Source: Bos javanicus (taxonomy: Eukaryota; Chordata; Mammalia; Artiodactyla; Bovidae). Taken from it: a stretch of 64,000 nucleotides of DNA. The stretch covers positions 120,100,001-120,164,000 of the forward strand of contig NC_083869.1 in NCBI RefSeq assembly GCF_032452875.1, read 5' to 3'. Below the pieces are notes generated by a model, which was not told the origin of the DNA, did no database searches, and worked only from the letters and a program-made list of their open reading frames with translations. Within the stretch, counting starts at the first letter, position 1, and each line of letters opens with the position of its first letter. Below are positions 45,338-54,623 of this stretch, in pieces. Made by a program: the position numbers and the translations under genes.

Positions 45338-46656
45338 CTTGTTTAAATTGCTGAGTTTGGAAGTCCTTTCTGTATTCTGGCAGTTTGTGGAGTTCTCTTT
45401 ATTGTGGTGTTTCCTCGCTGTGTGTAGGTATGTAGAGGTGGCTTGTCAAGGTTTCCTGGTTAGGGAAGCTTGTGTCGGTGTTCTGGTGGGTGGAGCTGTA
45501 TTTCTTCTCTTTGTTCAGTCGTGCTATGGGGAGGGAGGGAGGAATGCTGCAAACAAATGACACTGGCGTGCGCTCGCAGTGCCTCAGCCACACTGGGTCT
45601 GCCCCCGCTCACGGCGCGTGTAGCCTCCCTGCCCACACTGCTCAGGCTCTAGGTTGTTCCGCCGGGAACAATCCGAGGCTGGCCCTGGGTTGCATGCACC
45701 TCCCAGGTCCAAGCCGCTCAGGTTCAGGCACTCAGGTAGTCCTCAGAGGCGCAGACTCAGTTGGGGCTGCGTTTTGTGCTCTTCCCAGGTCCGAGCAGCT
45801 CAGGTGATGAGGTGTTTGGCGAGCGCCAATGCTGCGACTTATCGCCTCCCCGCCACTTGGTTATCTGGGTGTAAAACCGGCGCACCATCTCAGGCAGATG
45901 TTGACCGTCCAGACCCCCAATAAGTTTTAGTTAGCAAAGAAGCCAGTTTTATAGATAATGTCTCTCTGGGGCTGCGATTGCCCCCTTCCGGCTCAGGCTG
46001 CCTGTCACCAGAGGGGGAAGGTTTGCAGCCGGCTACCTCTGTTTAGTCCTTTGTTCCGTGCGCGGGCTGGCGGTGTCTTAGGTTAGGGCTGGCTTTTCGC
46101 ATGGTAGATATCCCACAGTCTGGTTTGCTAGCCCAAATTATTTCGCTCAGATAGCGCTCAGGGTATTCAGGCCAGATTCTTACTCTCAGCGATGCAGCCC
46201 GCGCCGCGCCTCCCTGCCCAGCCCCCGCTTGCTAATGGCGGATGCAGGCGTCTGCGCTGCTTCTCCGCTGGAGGAGTTACCGTAGGGCTCGCAATCTGCG
46301 AGTTTTAATTGTTTATTTATTTTTTCTCCCTGTTATGTTGTCCTCTGTGCTTCCAAAGCTCGGCACGGATTCGGCAGTGAGAAGGTTTCCTGGTGTTTGG
46401 AAACCTCTCTCTTTTTAAGACTCCCTTCCCGGGACGGAACTCCGTCCCTCCCTCTTTGTCTCTTTTTTTGTCTTTAATATTTTTTCCTACCTCCTTTCGA
46501 GGAGTTGGGTTGCTTTTCTTGGTGCCTGATGTCCTCTGCCGGCATTCAGAAGTTGTTTTGTGGAATTTACTCGACGTTTAAATGCTCTTTTGATGAATTT
46601 GTGGGGGAGAAAGTGTTTTCCCCGTCCTACTCCTCCGCCATCTTGGCGCCTTCCCC
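45338..46656 (-). promoter_or_regulatory. L1 5'UTR / internal promoter
   Basis: CpG-bearing leader of the L1. Its first bases on the - strand contain CCAAGATGGCGGAGGAG, a YY1-type site at about 46633-46650 in the position where L1 promoters carry one. CpG-rich stretches at 45560-45900 and 46180-46280 are little decayed, consistent with a fairly recent insertion. Confidence 0.75.
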
Positions 46657-46670
46657 TCCTTTAGTATTTT

Positions 46671-47331
46671 GAACTAACATTTTTGAGAGGCAGATTTATA
46701 TGGGCTGTCTTACATGCCAGGCAGGGGAAAATTTCCCAGTGAGATATAGGTCCATCCCCACAATATAATCCAGAAAAGGAGAAGTAGCCATCTTATATAA
46801 AGCTCACTCAAATACACCAATTTTATGTAAACTTGCATCTCTCAAACAAGTCCACTCCACTAACCCCAGTTTAGAAAAATGTAGAGGCTGGAAGAAAAAA
46901 GTTACACTTCAGATATATGACCAGCAATGACTTAGGGCAACAGTTAGACCAGTTAATCAAATTCAAGATTGACAAGAGGCCCTGGATCCCTTGGCTCACC
47001 ACTCACTGGGGGACCCCAAAGCCTTTTATATAAGAATGGATAAGATGGTGGAGTAGGGGGATAAGAAAGGTTTCTGGGACTCCCTGCATGATGGAGATTT
47101 GTTAAGAGAGTCCTGATGGAGGCTAAGGGTAGGGGTATAAGAGTTGATGGAACTGAGATATGCCCTACTGTTTGCCTTCTTTTGTGATTGGCATCTTTCA
47201 TTCTAGATTGTTGGTGAGAATCTGTTGCCTGCAACAAATGTCTCCTTATTCCCATTGCTGTGCAGTGTTCCATGTATCACAATGGGACAATTTTTTTTTT
47301 TTTTCCGAAAGTTGAGCTGTTTCCAACATTT
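46671..47331. other. Intergenic sequence flanking L1 and SINE
   Basis: AT-rich. The left part continues the L1 target locus (from gaactaac). 47205-47331 resembles an old LINE 3' region with a 15-base T run at about 47291. No coding signal. Confidence 0.4.
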
Positions 47332-47526
47332 TGTGTGTGTGAGTCGCTCAGTCATGCCCAATTCTTTGCGACTCCATGGACTGTAGCCCACCAGGCTCCT
47401 CTGTCCATGGGGATTCTCCAGGCAAGAATACTGGAGTAGGTTACCATGCCCTTCTCCAGGGGATCTTCCTGACCCAGGGATCAAACCCAGGTCTCCCACA
47501 TTTGCCATTTGAGCCACCAGGGAAAC
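47332..47526 (-). mobile_element. Bov-tA SINE
   Basis: Antisense copy with a TGTGTGTG tail, gagtcgctcagtcatgccc and gagccaccagggaaacc. Flanks tgtttccaacatttt and cgtttccagtttttt suggest a diverged TSD. Confidence 0.9.
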
Positions 47527-50284
47527 CGTTTCCAGTTTTTTGCTGCTTATTAAATGGTGCTGCTGTAAATGGGTTGGCCACATGTGCCACAGAGTCTGCA
47601 GGACGTTTTACCCAGAGTAGAAGCTCTCCATCCTGGGACGAGTGGGTCCTGATGTCACAGAGAAGGCTTGTGTCTGCAGTGAGTGCAACTCCCATTCCGT
47701 CACCTTCTCTCCAAGGCTCACAGGGTGGGGTTTTTGCTCTTTGCCCACCTGGAGGTCTGTAAGAGCACCGTGTGGTTGATGCTACCTCACTTGAATGCCT
47801 TTCCACTGTCTCCCTGGGTGAAGAAGCTCTCCAGTGGCGGGTGGACAGGCGGCTCAGGCAGAGGGGAGAGTGGCTGGCAGAGAAAGGACAGTGGCAGAAG
47901 AGGGAGTGGGGGAGGAGCTGTCCAGGAGCACTAGCAGGAGGGAACCAGCTAGGAGGGCAGGGGCCAAGCAGAGGGCTGATTCTGAGGGCCAAAGTACCTG
48001 CCACCTTTCTCAGCCGTGACTCCCCAACTGCCTCTGCCCAAGCGCCCCCTCCTCCAGTACCACCCCTCCAGCAGCACCTTGCAGGCAGATCTCATCTGTG
48101 GATGAGGATGGTGGAGGGCCCAGCATCTCCCTACCTCTATACCCTCTTCTAGCCCCTGAAGTACCAATCTCGTGACCTCATCTTGGGAATTATTCATACA
48201 TTCAGGTCCCACAGGAACCCACTCGACTTCCTGCTCCTCTCCCATGGGGGCCGGACATTGTAAGCAGGGGAGGTCCCTGGGCTCCAGCCGGTAAGGTGTC
48301 CACACTCTTCCTATTGCCCAGCTGAGGGGACCTTGATCCTTCCCCAGGACAGTGTTCAGGAGCATGAATGGGTCACCGCACCCGGACACTCCTAGGCAGG
48401 AGGCCCCACCCTGGGTGGGTCTGTGGGGGCCCCTCTGGGCCTCAAGGATGCTTTCCATGTGGTCACTGCTCAGGAGACTTTAACTGGAATCAAGTGTCTC
48501 CTTCAAAGAACAAGTAGCCGCCCAGCTTCTGATTTCGGTCCCTGAGGCCCTCTCTGAGCAGGGCCCCTCTCCACCGGCTCCCTGCGAGCCTCATCTCAGC
48601 CCCCTCCCCTGATCTGTGCCCAAGACCAGTATCATGAGCCCCCTCCACTAACAGCTGCTTCTGGGGCCTTCCTTTCAGCTTTGCCACCTCCCCCTGACCC
48701 CAAGTGCCACCACTGGTGCTGACTCTTCTGCAGGTAGAGCCCAGTGTGGGGGCAACTGCGATCCCTGGGGTCCCCAGGTGAACCCCAGTGTGCACTGCCC
48801 AGCTCTGCTGAGTCCGGACGTTTCCCCCCGGTGAGTCCTCGGGTGCCCCTGGGGCCGTGCTGTCTCTGGGTCCTTCCATGGCCCCCAGGACTGGCCCTTC
48901 CCAAGGCCGGTCTCCAGTCTGCCCTTCGGAACATGCAGAGCCTGATCCTAAAGTTCATGAACCAGAGCTGCCAGTGCCTTCACCTTCACTGTGACCTTGG
49001 AGACTCTGGGCAGCTGGCCTCCACAAGAATCCCCGGGAGCCCATGACCGCACGGGGCGGCAGCACCCTTACTTGCTCTCACATGAGCCATCCTTCCTGAA
49101 CCATCAGTCGCTCCGGAGCCACGAGGCCACAAACTGCTGTGCGGCTGTGATCTCCTTCTGACCAACTTTCCTGATGGCCTTTCTCAGGGGGACTGGGAGG
49201 AGGGGTGGGTGGCCTGGCCTCCTCTCCTGGCCTCAGAACTGCAAGGACTGGCCTGGCTGGAGGCAAAGAAACTTCATCAGAAATCCTAGGATGGCTGGGC
49301 ATGCATGGCCACTCTTGTCCTGGCTAGGCGGCAATGACGTCCTCCAGCCCAGTGCTCACTCAGCGTCCTCTGACCTCCCGGTCAACCCCCTGGGGGCTCT
49401 TCAGGAGGCTCGGAAATGCCCCAATCCCACGTGGCCCCCCAGAAAACAAGGACAAAATTAAACGTGTTTGCTTCCTGCATCCGAGCTCCAGTGGAGACAT
49501 TCATACCATTTCTACGGGGCTGGTGGAGGAGGAAATGAAAGGTGGAGAGGAGGGTCCAGGGAGCCACGTGCCCTAGAAAGGGAGCCTCCATTTCTGCAAA
49601 CTTCTGGAGTGTGGGGGCTGGGGGTGGGGTATCAGTAATCAAAGCCTTCCTGTTTCCATCTGTTGCCTGCTCTCATCTGAGTGACAAGACTGTCACTACG
49701 TCTCAGGGGATATCCTGAGATTGGGTGGGCAAGACACAGGCAGAAGACATCCCCCCAGGGATCCCTTGGTGCCACTGTGGGCTCTGCACTGCCCCCTGCT
49801 GGCAGTGCCTGCCGTGGGCCGCATGCTGGGGGCTGAGACAGGGCCCAGAGAGCCCAGCGTGGTAAATGGGGACAACGGTAGAAGGTTCTGGTCTCCAGAT
49901 GAGACCCCGCAGGACTCTGTTCTTCCCAAAGAACAGAGAGACTGGGACAACCGTCCCCCACAGAGCAGGCTCCATGGAGCTGGCCATCCCCTGGCCCCAG
50001 GCAGCCATAACCCCTGAGTACAGGACCAGAGGTGTTATCTCTTACTGCAGAGCAGAAGCCATGCTGCCTGCTGTCTGGTTATCACGGGCCCCAGGGGAGG
50101 GAGTGGAACAGCTTTTCATCTCAGGTGATTCAGGCCCAGAAGTGGGGAGCCAGATCCCTGGTGGGAACTTGGACAAACACGCTTTGTTTACCGCAAGTGA
50201 CACCTGGTTTGTATTAGGTCTTCAGTCCTGCTCAGGAACAGGAGAAAATTCACAAGAAACCAAGAGAGATCACAGTGCCTGATC

Positions 50285-50782
50285 ATTTAATGTTGTCATA
50301 AGAACGTTGAAGAAAACTTTATGCTCCACACCAGGCTAAATTAAAAACAGTGACAAAACTAAATGGTGGTGTGGATGCAGAGAAACGGTATCCCCCATAA
50401 GTTGCTGGTGGGGATGCAAAGTGCTGCGGCCGCTCTGCTGAACTACACATGCAGCAACCCTATGACCCCATGACCCAGCAGCTCCACTCCTGGACATACA
50501 TCCCAGAGAAATGAAATGCAAACAAATATTCACACAGAAATGAGTCCGAGAAGATTCCTGGCTGCTTTACTTAAAACAGTCAAACCTGGAATCGGCCCAA
50601 AGGTCTTTGCACACATGAATGCTTAAACACGCCAGGGCGGGGGGTAGGGGCAGTGGTCCACTCACCCCGAGACTCTTCTCAGCAACACAAAGGAGTCCTG
50701 GCCCTAGTGAATCTCCAGGGGATTAGTCTGAGTGAAAAGAGGCCACTCCCAAAAGACTACCTGATTCCATTCATGTAGCTTA
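50285..50782 (+). mobile_element. Old L1, ORF2 3' end
   Basis: Sense but strongly decayed: gtgtggatgcagagaaacgg, tgacccagcagctccactcc and gtgaaaagaggccac are recognisable from the L1 ORF2 end. It probably continues after the SINE at 51060-51350. Confidence 0.65.
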
Positions 50783-51054
50783 GAAGGCAGTGGCACCCTA
50801 CTTCAGTACTCTTGCCTGGAAAATCCCATGGACGGAGGAGCCTGGTGGGCTGCAGTCCATGGGGTGGCTATGAGTCAGACACAACTGAGCGACTTCACTT
50901 TCACTCTTCACTTTCAAGCATTGGAGAAGGAAATGGCAACCCGCTCCAGAATTCTTGCCTGGAGAATCCCAGGGACAGGGGAGCCTGGTGGGCTGCCATC
51001 TATGGGGTCGCACAGAGTCGGACACGACTGAAGCGACTTAGCAGCAGCAGCTTA
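50777..51054 (+). mobile_element. BOV-A2 SINE
   Basis: Dimeric sense element with the CACTTTCACTCTTCACTTTC linker and an AGC tail. A short AGCTTA repeat at 50777-50782 and 51049-51054 is a possible TSD. Confidence 0.92.
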
Positions 51055-51861
51055 CTCAGAAACACAGGAATGGGTTAGGGAAAGAGGGCAGGGTGGTTAT
51101 AAAGGGGCCCTGGGGGTTGGAGCTGTTCAGACTCCTGACTATGGTGTGTTTACATGAACGCACACATGTGATAAATGGTACAGAACCCACACACATGCAA
51201 GTGAGTACAGGTAAAACAGCAGACTCTGAACAGAAATGTGAAAATCTGTGAGTTATTCCGTCGGAGAAGATTGGAGAAAGCATGCAAGGGATGTCTGTAT
51301 TACTTCTTACAATCACGTGTGAATCTACAGTCATTTCACGTCAAAAATTTGAATTTAACAAAGGGACTGGGAATGAATCTTGCAGTAACAAAAATTTAAA
51401 TTATGGCCTGATGAAAAGAACCAATCAGCTAATTAAGCACCTGCCCAGGAGTTAGTCCCTTCTGACCTTTAGCCAAGAATTTTCCAAGCACAAGACTATG
51501 TGGGGGACAGAGGCAGCTGACGGGGGCGGGGAGGGGGGAACAGGAAGGAGCCCCCAGCAGGCAGGTCTTCTGGGAGCTGGAGGGTAACCTGGGTCAGTGT
51601 GGAGAGTGGGTGGAACAGCAGGTCAAGGAAGAGGAACCCGGAAGCTCTGCCTGAGGGGAGGGCACCTGGGCAGGGGGCTGGGCAGGAAGATGCTGGTGGC
51701 CAGTGCAGTGTGGCTCGGGGGTGAGGGGGCCCGAGTTGGGAGGGGGCTACCCAGGTCCACTGGGGTGGGTGAGGCAGGAGGGAAGGGGTTTCTTTCCTTT
51801 GAAAAAAAAAAGTCTTAATTGTGCTAAAATAAAACACAATATAAAAGTTAAGAACTTGGGA

Positions 51862-51972
51862 CTTGCCGGGTTGTCCAGCATTTAAGACTCCCCACTTCCA
51901 CTTCAGGGAGGACAGTTTGCATTCTTGGTCAGGGAACTAAGATCTAGATGCCCATTGTGCAGCCAAAAAAGA
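51862..51972 (+). mobile_element. CHR-type SINE
   Basis: Sense copy: gttgtccagcatttaagac, cttggtcagggaactaagat and an A-rich tail. Confidence 0.82.
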
Positions 51973-51984
51973 AAAAGTAAAGAA

Positions 51985-52270
51985 AAATAAAAAGTTACAA
52001 TCTTAGCCATTTTTAAGGCCCAGTTCAGTAGTGCTGAGTATTCACACTAGGTTGGTCACACATCTCCAGAACTTAATCATCTTATAAAACTGAAAACCGT
52101 TAAACAAGTCCTTAGTCTCCCGCCTCCCAGCTCCTGGCGGCCACCATTCAACTTTCTATTTCTATGCATTAGACTACTAGAGATACCTAGGGAAGTAGAA
52201 TCACACAGTATTTGTCTTTTTGTGAGTGTTTTTTTTTTTTTTTTCACTGAGCATCATGTCCTCGAGGTTC
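51985..52270 (-). mobile_element. Old L1, left part, interrupted by solo LTR
   Basis: Antisense L1 containing ggccaccattcaactttcta and catcatgtcctcgaggttc. The expected continuation, ttcatccgtgttgtagc, appears only after the LTR at 53372. Confidence 0.82.
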
Positions 52271-53371
52271 TGAAAGGTTGTTGCTGAGTTGTGAAAGATG
52301 GCGGGATTCTTGGCCTCCAGAGGAGATGAATTCAATCCAGAGCCAGTGACAGGCTTGATTGCTCAGAGCTTTTGTGTGATAAAGTTTTATTAAAATATAA
52401 AAGGGATAGACAAAGCTTCTGACATAGACATCAGATGGGGGCAGGAAGAGTGCCCCCCTGCTAGCCTTTAGCAGTATGTTATATACCTATCAGCAAACTG
52501 TTAATTAGAAAAAGGAAATGTCTCAAAACTCAGAGTGGCACCAGGCCCCTCACCCACAGCATGCATTTTGAGATAACATTGGCACAAGGTGAGCCATCCC
52601 AGGCCATAAAACGTTTGACGTGAATCTTGAAGGAAGGCAGGTTTCCAAGTAAATATATAGTTTCATTAACACAGATTAGGAGAACAATGTATAAGTAAAA
52701 CATACTTTACTCCAAACCAGTAAAACACACTGGCTTGTTGAGCCCTTATTGGTTCTGAGTCTTAAGCGGAACTGACTTGAAGAAAGACAGTCCAGGGCAA
52801 ATACATAGTTCATTAACAGAGCTTAAGAGAAACATTTCCAGAAGAAAAATGCATTGTTTAGCTCCAGGTTTGAGAAAAGTTAAGTTCAGGTGGAACCAGG
52901 TGTTGTCATGGCAACACAGAATTTTAAGAGAAACCTACTTTTAATTTTGTATAGAGGAAGGAAAAAATCTGACACTTACAGTTTGTTTCCTCCTGCCACT
53001 TAAGAGAGAGAAAAAAACGTCTGACACACTTTCAGCCTATTTCCCCTGTTTAGAGACCCCTAGCCTTCCTGCCAGGCAATGGCACCCCACTCCAGTACTC
53101 TTGCCTGGAAAATCCCATGGACAGAGGAGCCTGGTAGGCTGCAGTCCATGGGGTCGCTAAGAGTCCGGCATGACTGAGTGACTTCACTTTCACTTTTCAC
53201 TTTCATGCATTGGAGAAGGAAATGGCAACCCACTCCAGTGTTCTTGCCTGGAGAATCCCAGGGATGGGGGAGCCTGGTGGGCTGCCATCTATGCGGTCTC
53301 ACAGAGTTGGACACGACTGAAGCGACTTAGCAGCAGCAGCAGCAGCAGCCTTCCTGCCTGTTACCCTCTCA
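52271..53371 (-). mobile_element. Solo endogenous retrovirus LTR
   Basis: An LTR with TG...CA ends cleanly splits an L1. GTTC precedes it at 52267-52270 and follows it at 53372-53375, a 4-bp duplication typical of retroviral integration. On the - strand a TATA-like GGTATATAAC lies at about 52479-52488 and an AATAAA at 52386-52391, the order expected for U3-R-U5. Without the later SINE it is about 0.8 kb. No second LTR or internal viral sequence is beside it, so it is a recombination-derived solo LTR. It resembles bovine class II LTRs, but the family is not confirmed. Confidence 0.82.
53062..53358 (+). mobile_element. BOV-A2 SINE nested in the LTR, 12-bp TSD
   Basis: Complete dimeric element at 53074-53346 with an extended AGC-repeat tail. 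It is flanked by AGCCTTCCTGCC at 53062-53073 and 53347-53358, so it is younger than the LTR. Confidence 0.95.
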
Positions 53372-53760
53372 GTTCATCCGTGTTGTAGCAGGGGTCAGAC
53401 TTTCCTTCCTCTTTGAGGCAGCACAGTATCCCACTGTATAGCTCTATCATGCTTTGTTTATCCATTCATCTGCCAGTGGACTGTTGAATTACTTGCAAGT
53501 CTTGGCTGTTGTGAATAATGCTACTACAAGTGTTGGTGTGCAAAACTTCTAGATCCTGCTTTGCATTCTCTGACACTATTTTGGCTGAGCCACACAGCTT
53601 GCAGGATCTTAGTTTCCTGACAAGGTATCGAAGCTGAGCCCCCTGCCATGAAAGCATGGAGTCCTAACCACTGGACCACCAGAGAATTCTCTCTGCCTTC
53701 AAAGCTTTGGGGATACACACCCAGAAGTGAGATTGCTGGATTGGAGAAATGTCTTTTTAA
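53372..53760 (-). mobile_element. Old L1, right part
   Basis: Resumption of the L1 after the LTR: gttcatccgtgttgtagc, tttatccattcatctgcc and gaagtgagattgctgga. A CHR SINE interrupts it again at 53581-53690. Confidence 0.8.
53581..53690 (-). mobile_element. CHR-type SINE
   Basis: Antisense copy with gcaggatcttagtttcc and ctaaccactggaccacc, inserted in the old L1. Confidence 0.83.
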
Positions 53761-54477
53761 CCTAACCTAGGGCTGCTGAAACCTCTTAGCTCCTATCACA
53801 AGCTATTCCTGTGAGTGTGGGTGGCCTGGGGAGAGAACAGATTCATCTCTGCCTTCCACCTACCTGTCTAAGCGAGCCGAGGTCTACGTCATGTACGAGG
53901 CACTGGGCCCGCATTCCTGGCCCTTCACAGGAAACACGCACGCAGAGTGCCGGCCGAGCTCAGCCCTCAGTAACTGAAGACACAGACAAGGCTCTGCTGT
54001 CACCTCAATTCTGCACAGAAGAAGTTGGGCCCAGGCTCCCAGGTGCCCCGCTAGCCCAGTGCCCACCCCACCTGCCCAGGCCAAGCCTGGTGAGGAGCTG
54101 CGTGGTGGGCAGGGCTCCCAGGCCACCCTTTCTGTCTCTGTGCCTCAGGGCATCGGGAAACCAAACCCAGGCCCCCGCCCAGTCTGTATGCTTCCAACCC
54201 CACCTCCCTCGGCACCCAGAACCAAACCTGAACACAGGAGGTGAATAAAGCAGAGATGATTCTCTCACAGCACTTGCTGAGCGAGGGTTAGAAGTAGCCT
54301 CTGTCAGGATCATGTAAATATTCCTCAGGTGAAAAACATCTGCACCCTAATCCCACCCCACTCTGAGGAGATGGCTGGGGACGATCCTGTGAGGGAGGGA
54401 CCTGACTCAGATGCTTGGCCACATCTACCAATTCTGATGGTGACAGGGCCTAAAGTCATAGGGCAGGTGAGAGGCAG

Positions 54478-54534
54478 GGTGTGGCCCCCTAAGGCACTGG
54501 GAGGGACATGGAGACTTCACAGCAGGAATTTAAG
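54478..54534 (+). promoter_or_regulatory. Relic alkaline phosphatase promoter
   Basis: A TATA-like AATTTAAG at 54527-54534 lies about 90 bp before the ATG, and a CACCC/GTGTGG-type box (gggtgtggcccc) sits near 54478. Intestinal alkaline phosphatase promoters are known to have an A/T-rich TATA variant and KLF-binding CACCC boxes. Assignment is by position and motif only. Confidence 0.4.
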
Positions 54535-54623
54535 CCAGTGCTGCAGCCAGTTCCTGGTGCCCCAGCCTTGCCCGAGACCCAGCCTCCCCAGGTCCCATCC
54601 TGACCCTCCGCCATCACACAGCC

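Larger units (their letters stand above)
43694..46670 (-). mobile_element. Chimeric 5'-complete L1 with foreign A-rich 3' end
   Basis: Bovine-type L1 on the - strand flanked by TCCTTTAGTATTTT at 43694-43707 and 46657-46670. From its 5' end at 46656 it has about 1.3 kb of 5'UTR, an intact ORF1, a ~50-bp spacer and only the first ~160 codons of ORF2. At 43873 it stops at an A-rich point and joins 15 A, then about 137 bp of unrelated AT-rich sequence (43721-43857) and a terminal A run. About 3 kb of ORF2 and the usual 3'UTR are absent, yet the unit has one TSD pair and so went in as a single insertion. Confidence 0.88.
25521..54520. other. Intergenic, retrotransposon-rich interval
   Basis: About 29 kb between DIS3L2 and the phosphatase pseudogene. 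Apart from the mobile elements listed separately, I see no gene. 25521-26571 and 26795-27991 are GC-rich unique sequence. 47527-50284 is unique sequence with only short, unrecognised open frames. 29839-30670 and 30834-31097 also show nothing I can name. Confidence 0.7.

Noticed and set aside
48490..49461. Possible coding region with frames on both strands
   Set aside because: Frames overlap antisense to each other, none is dominant, and I recognise no splice-linked domain.
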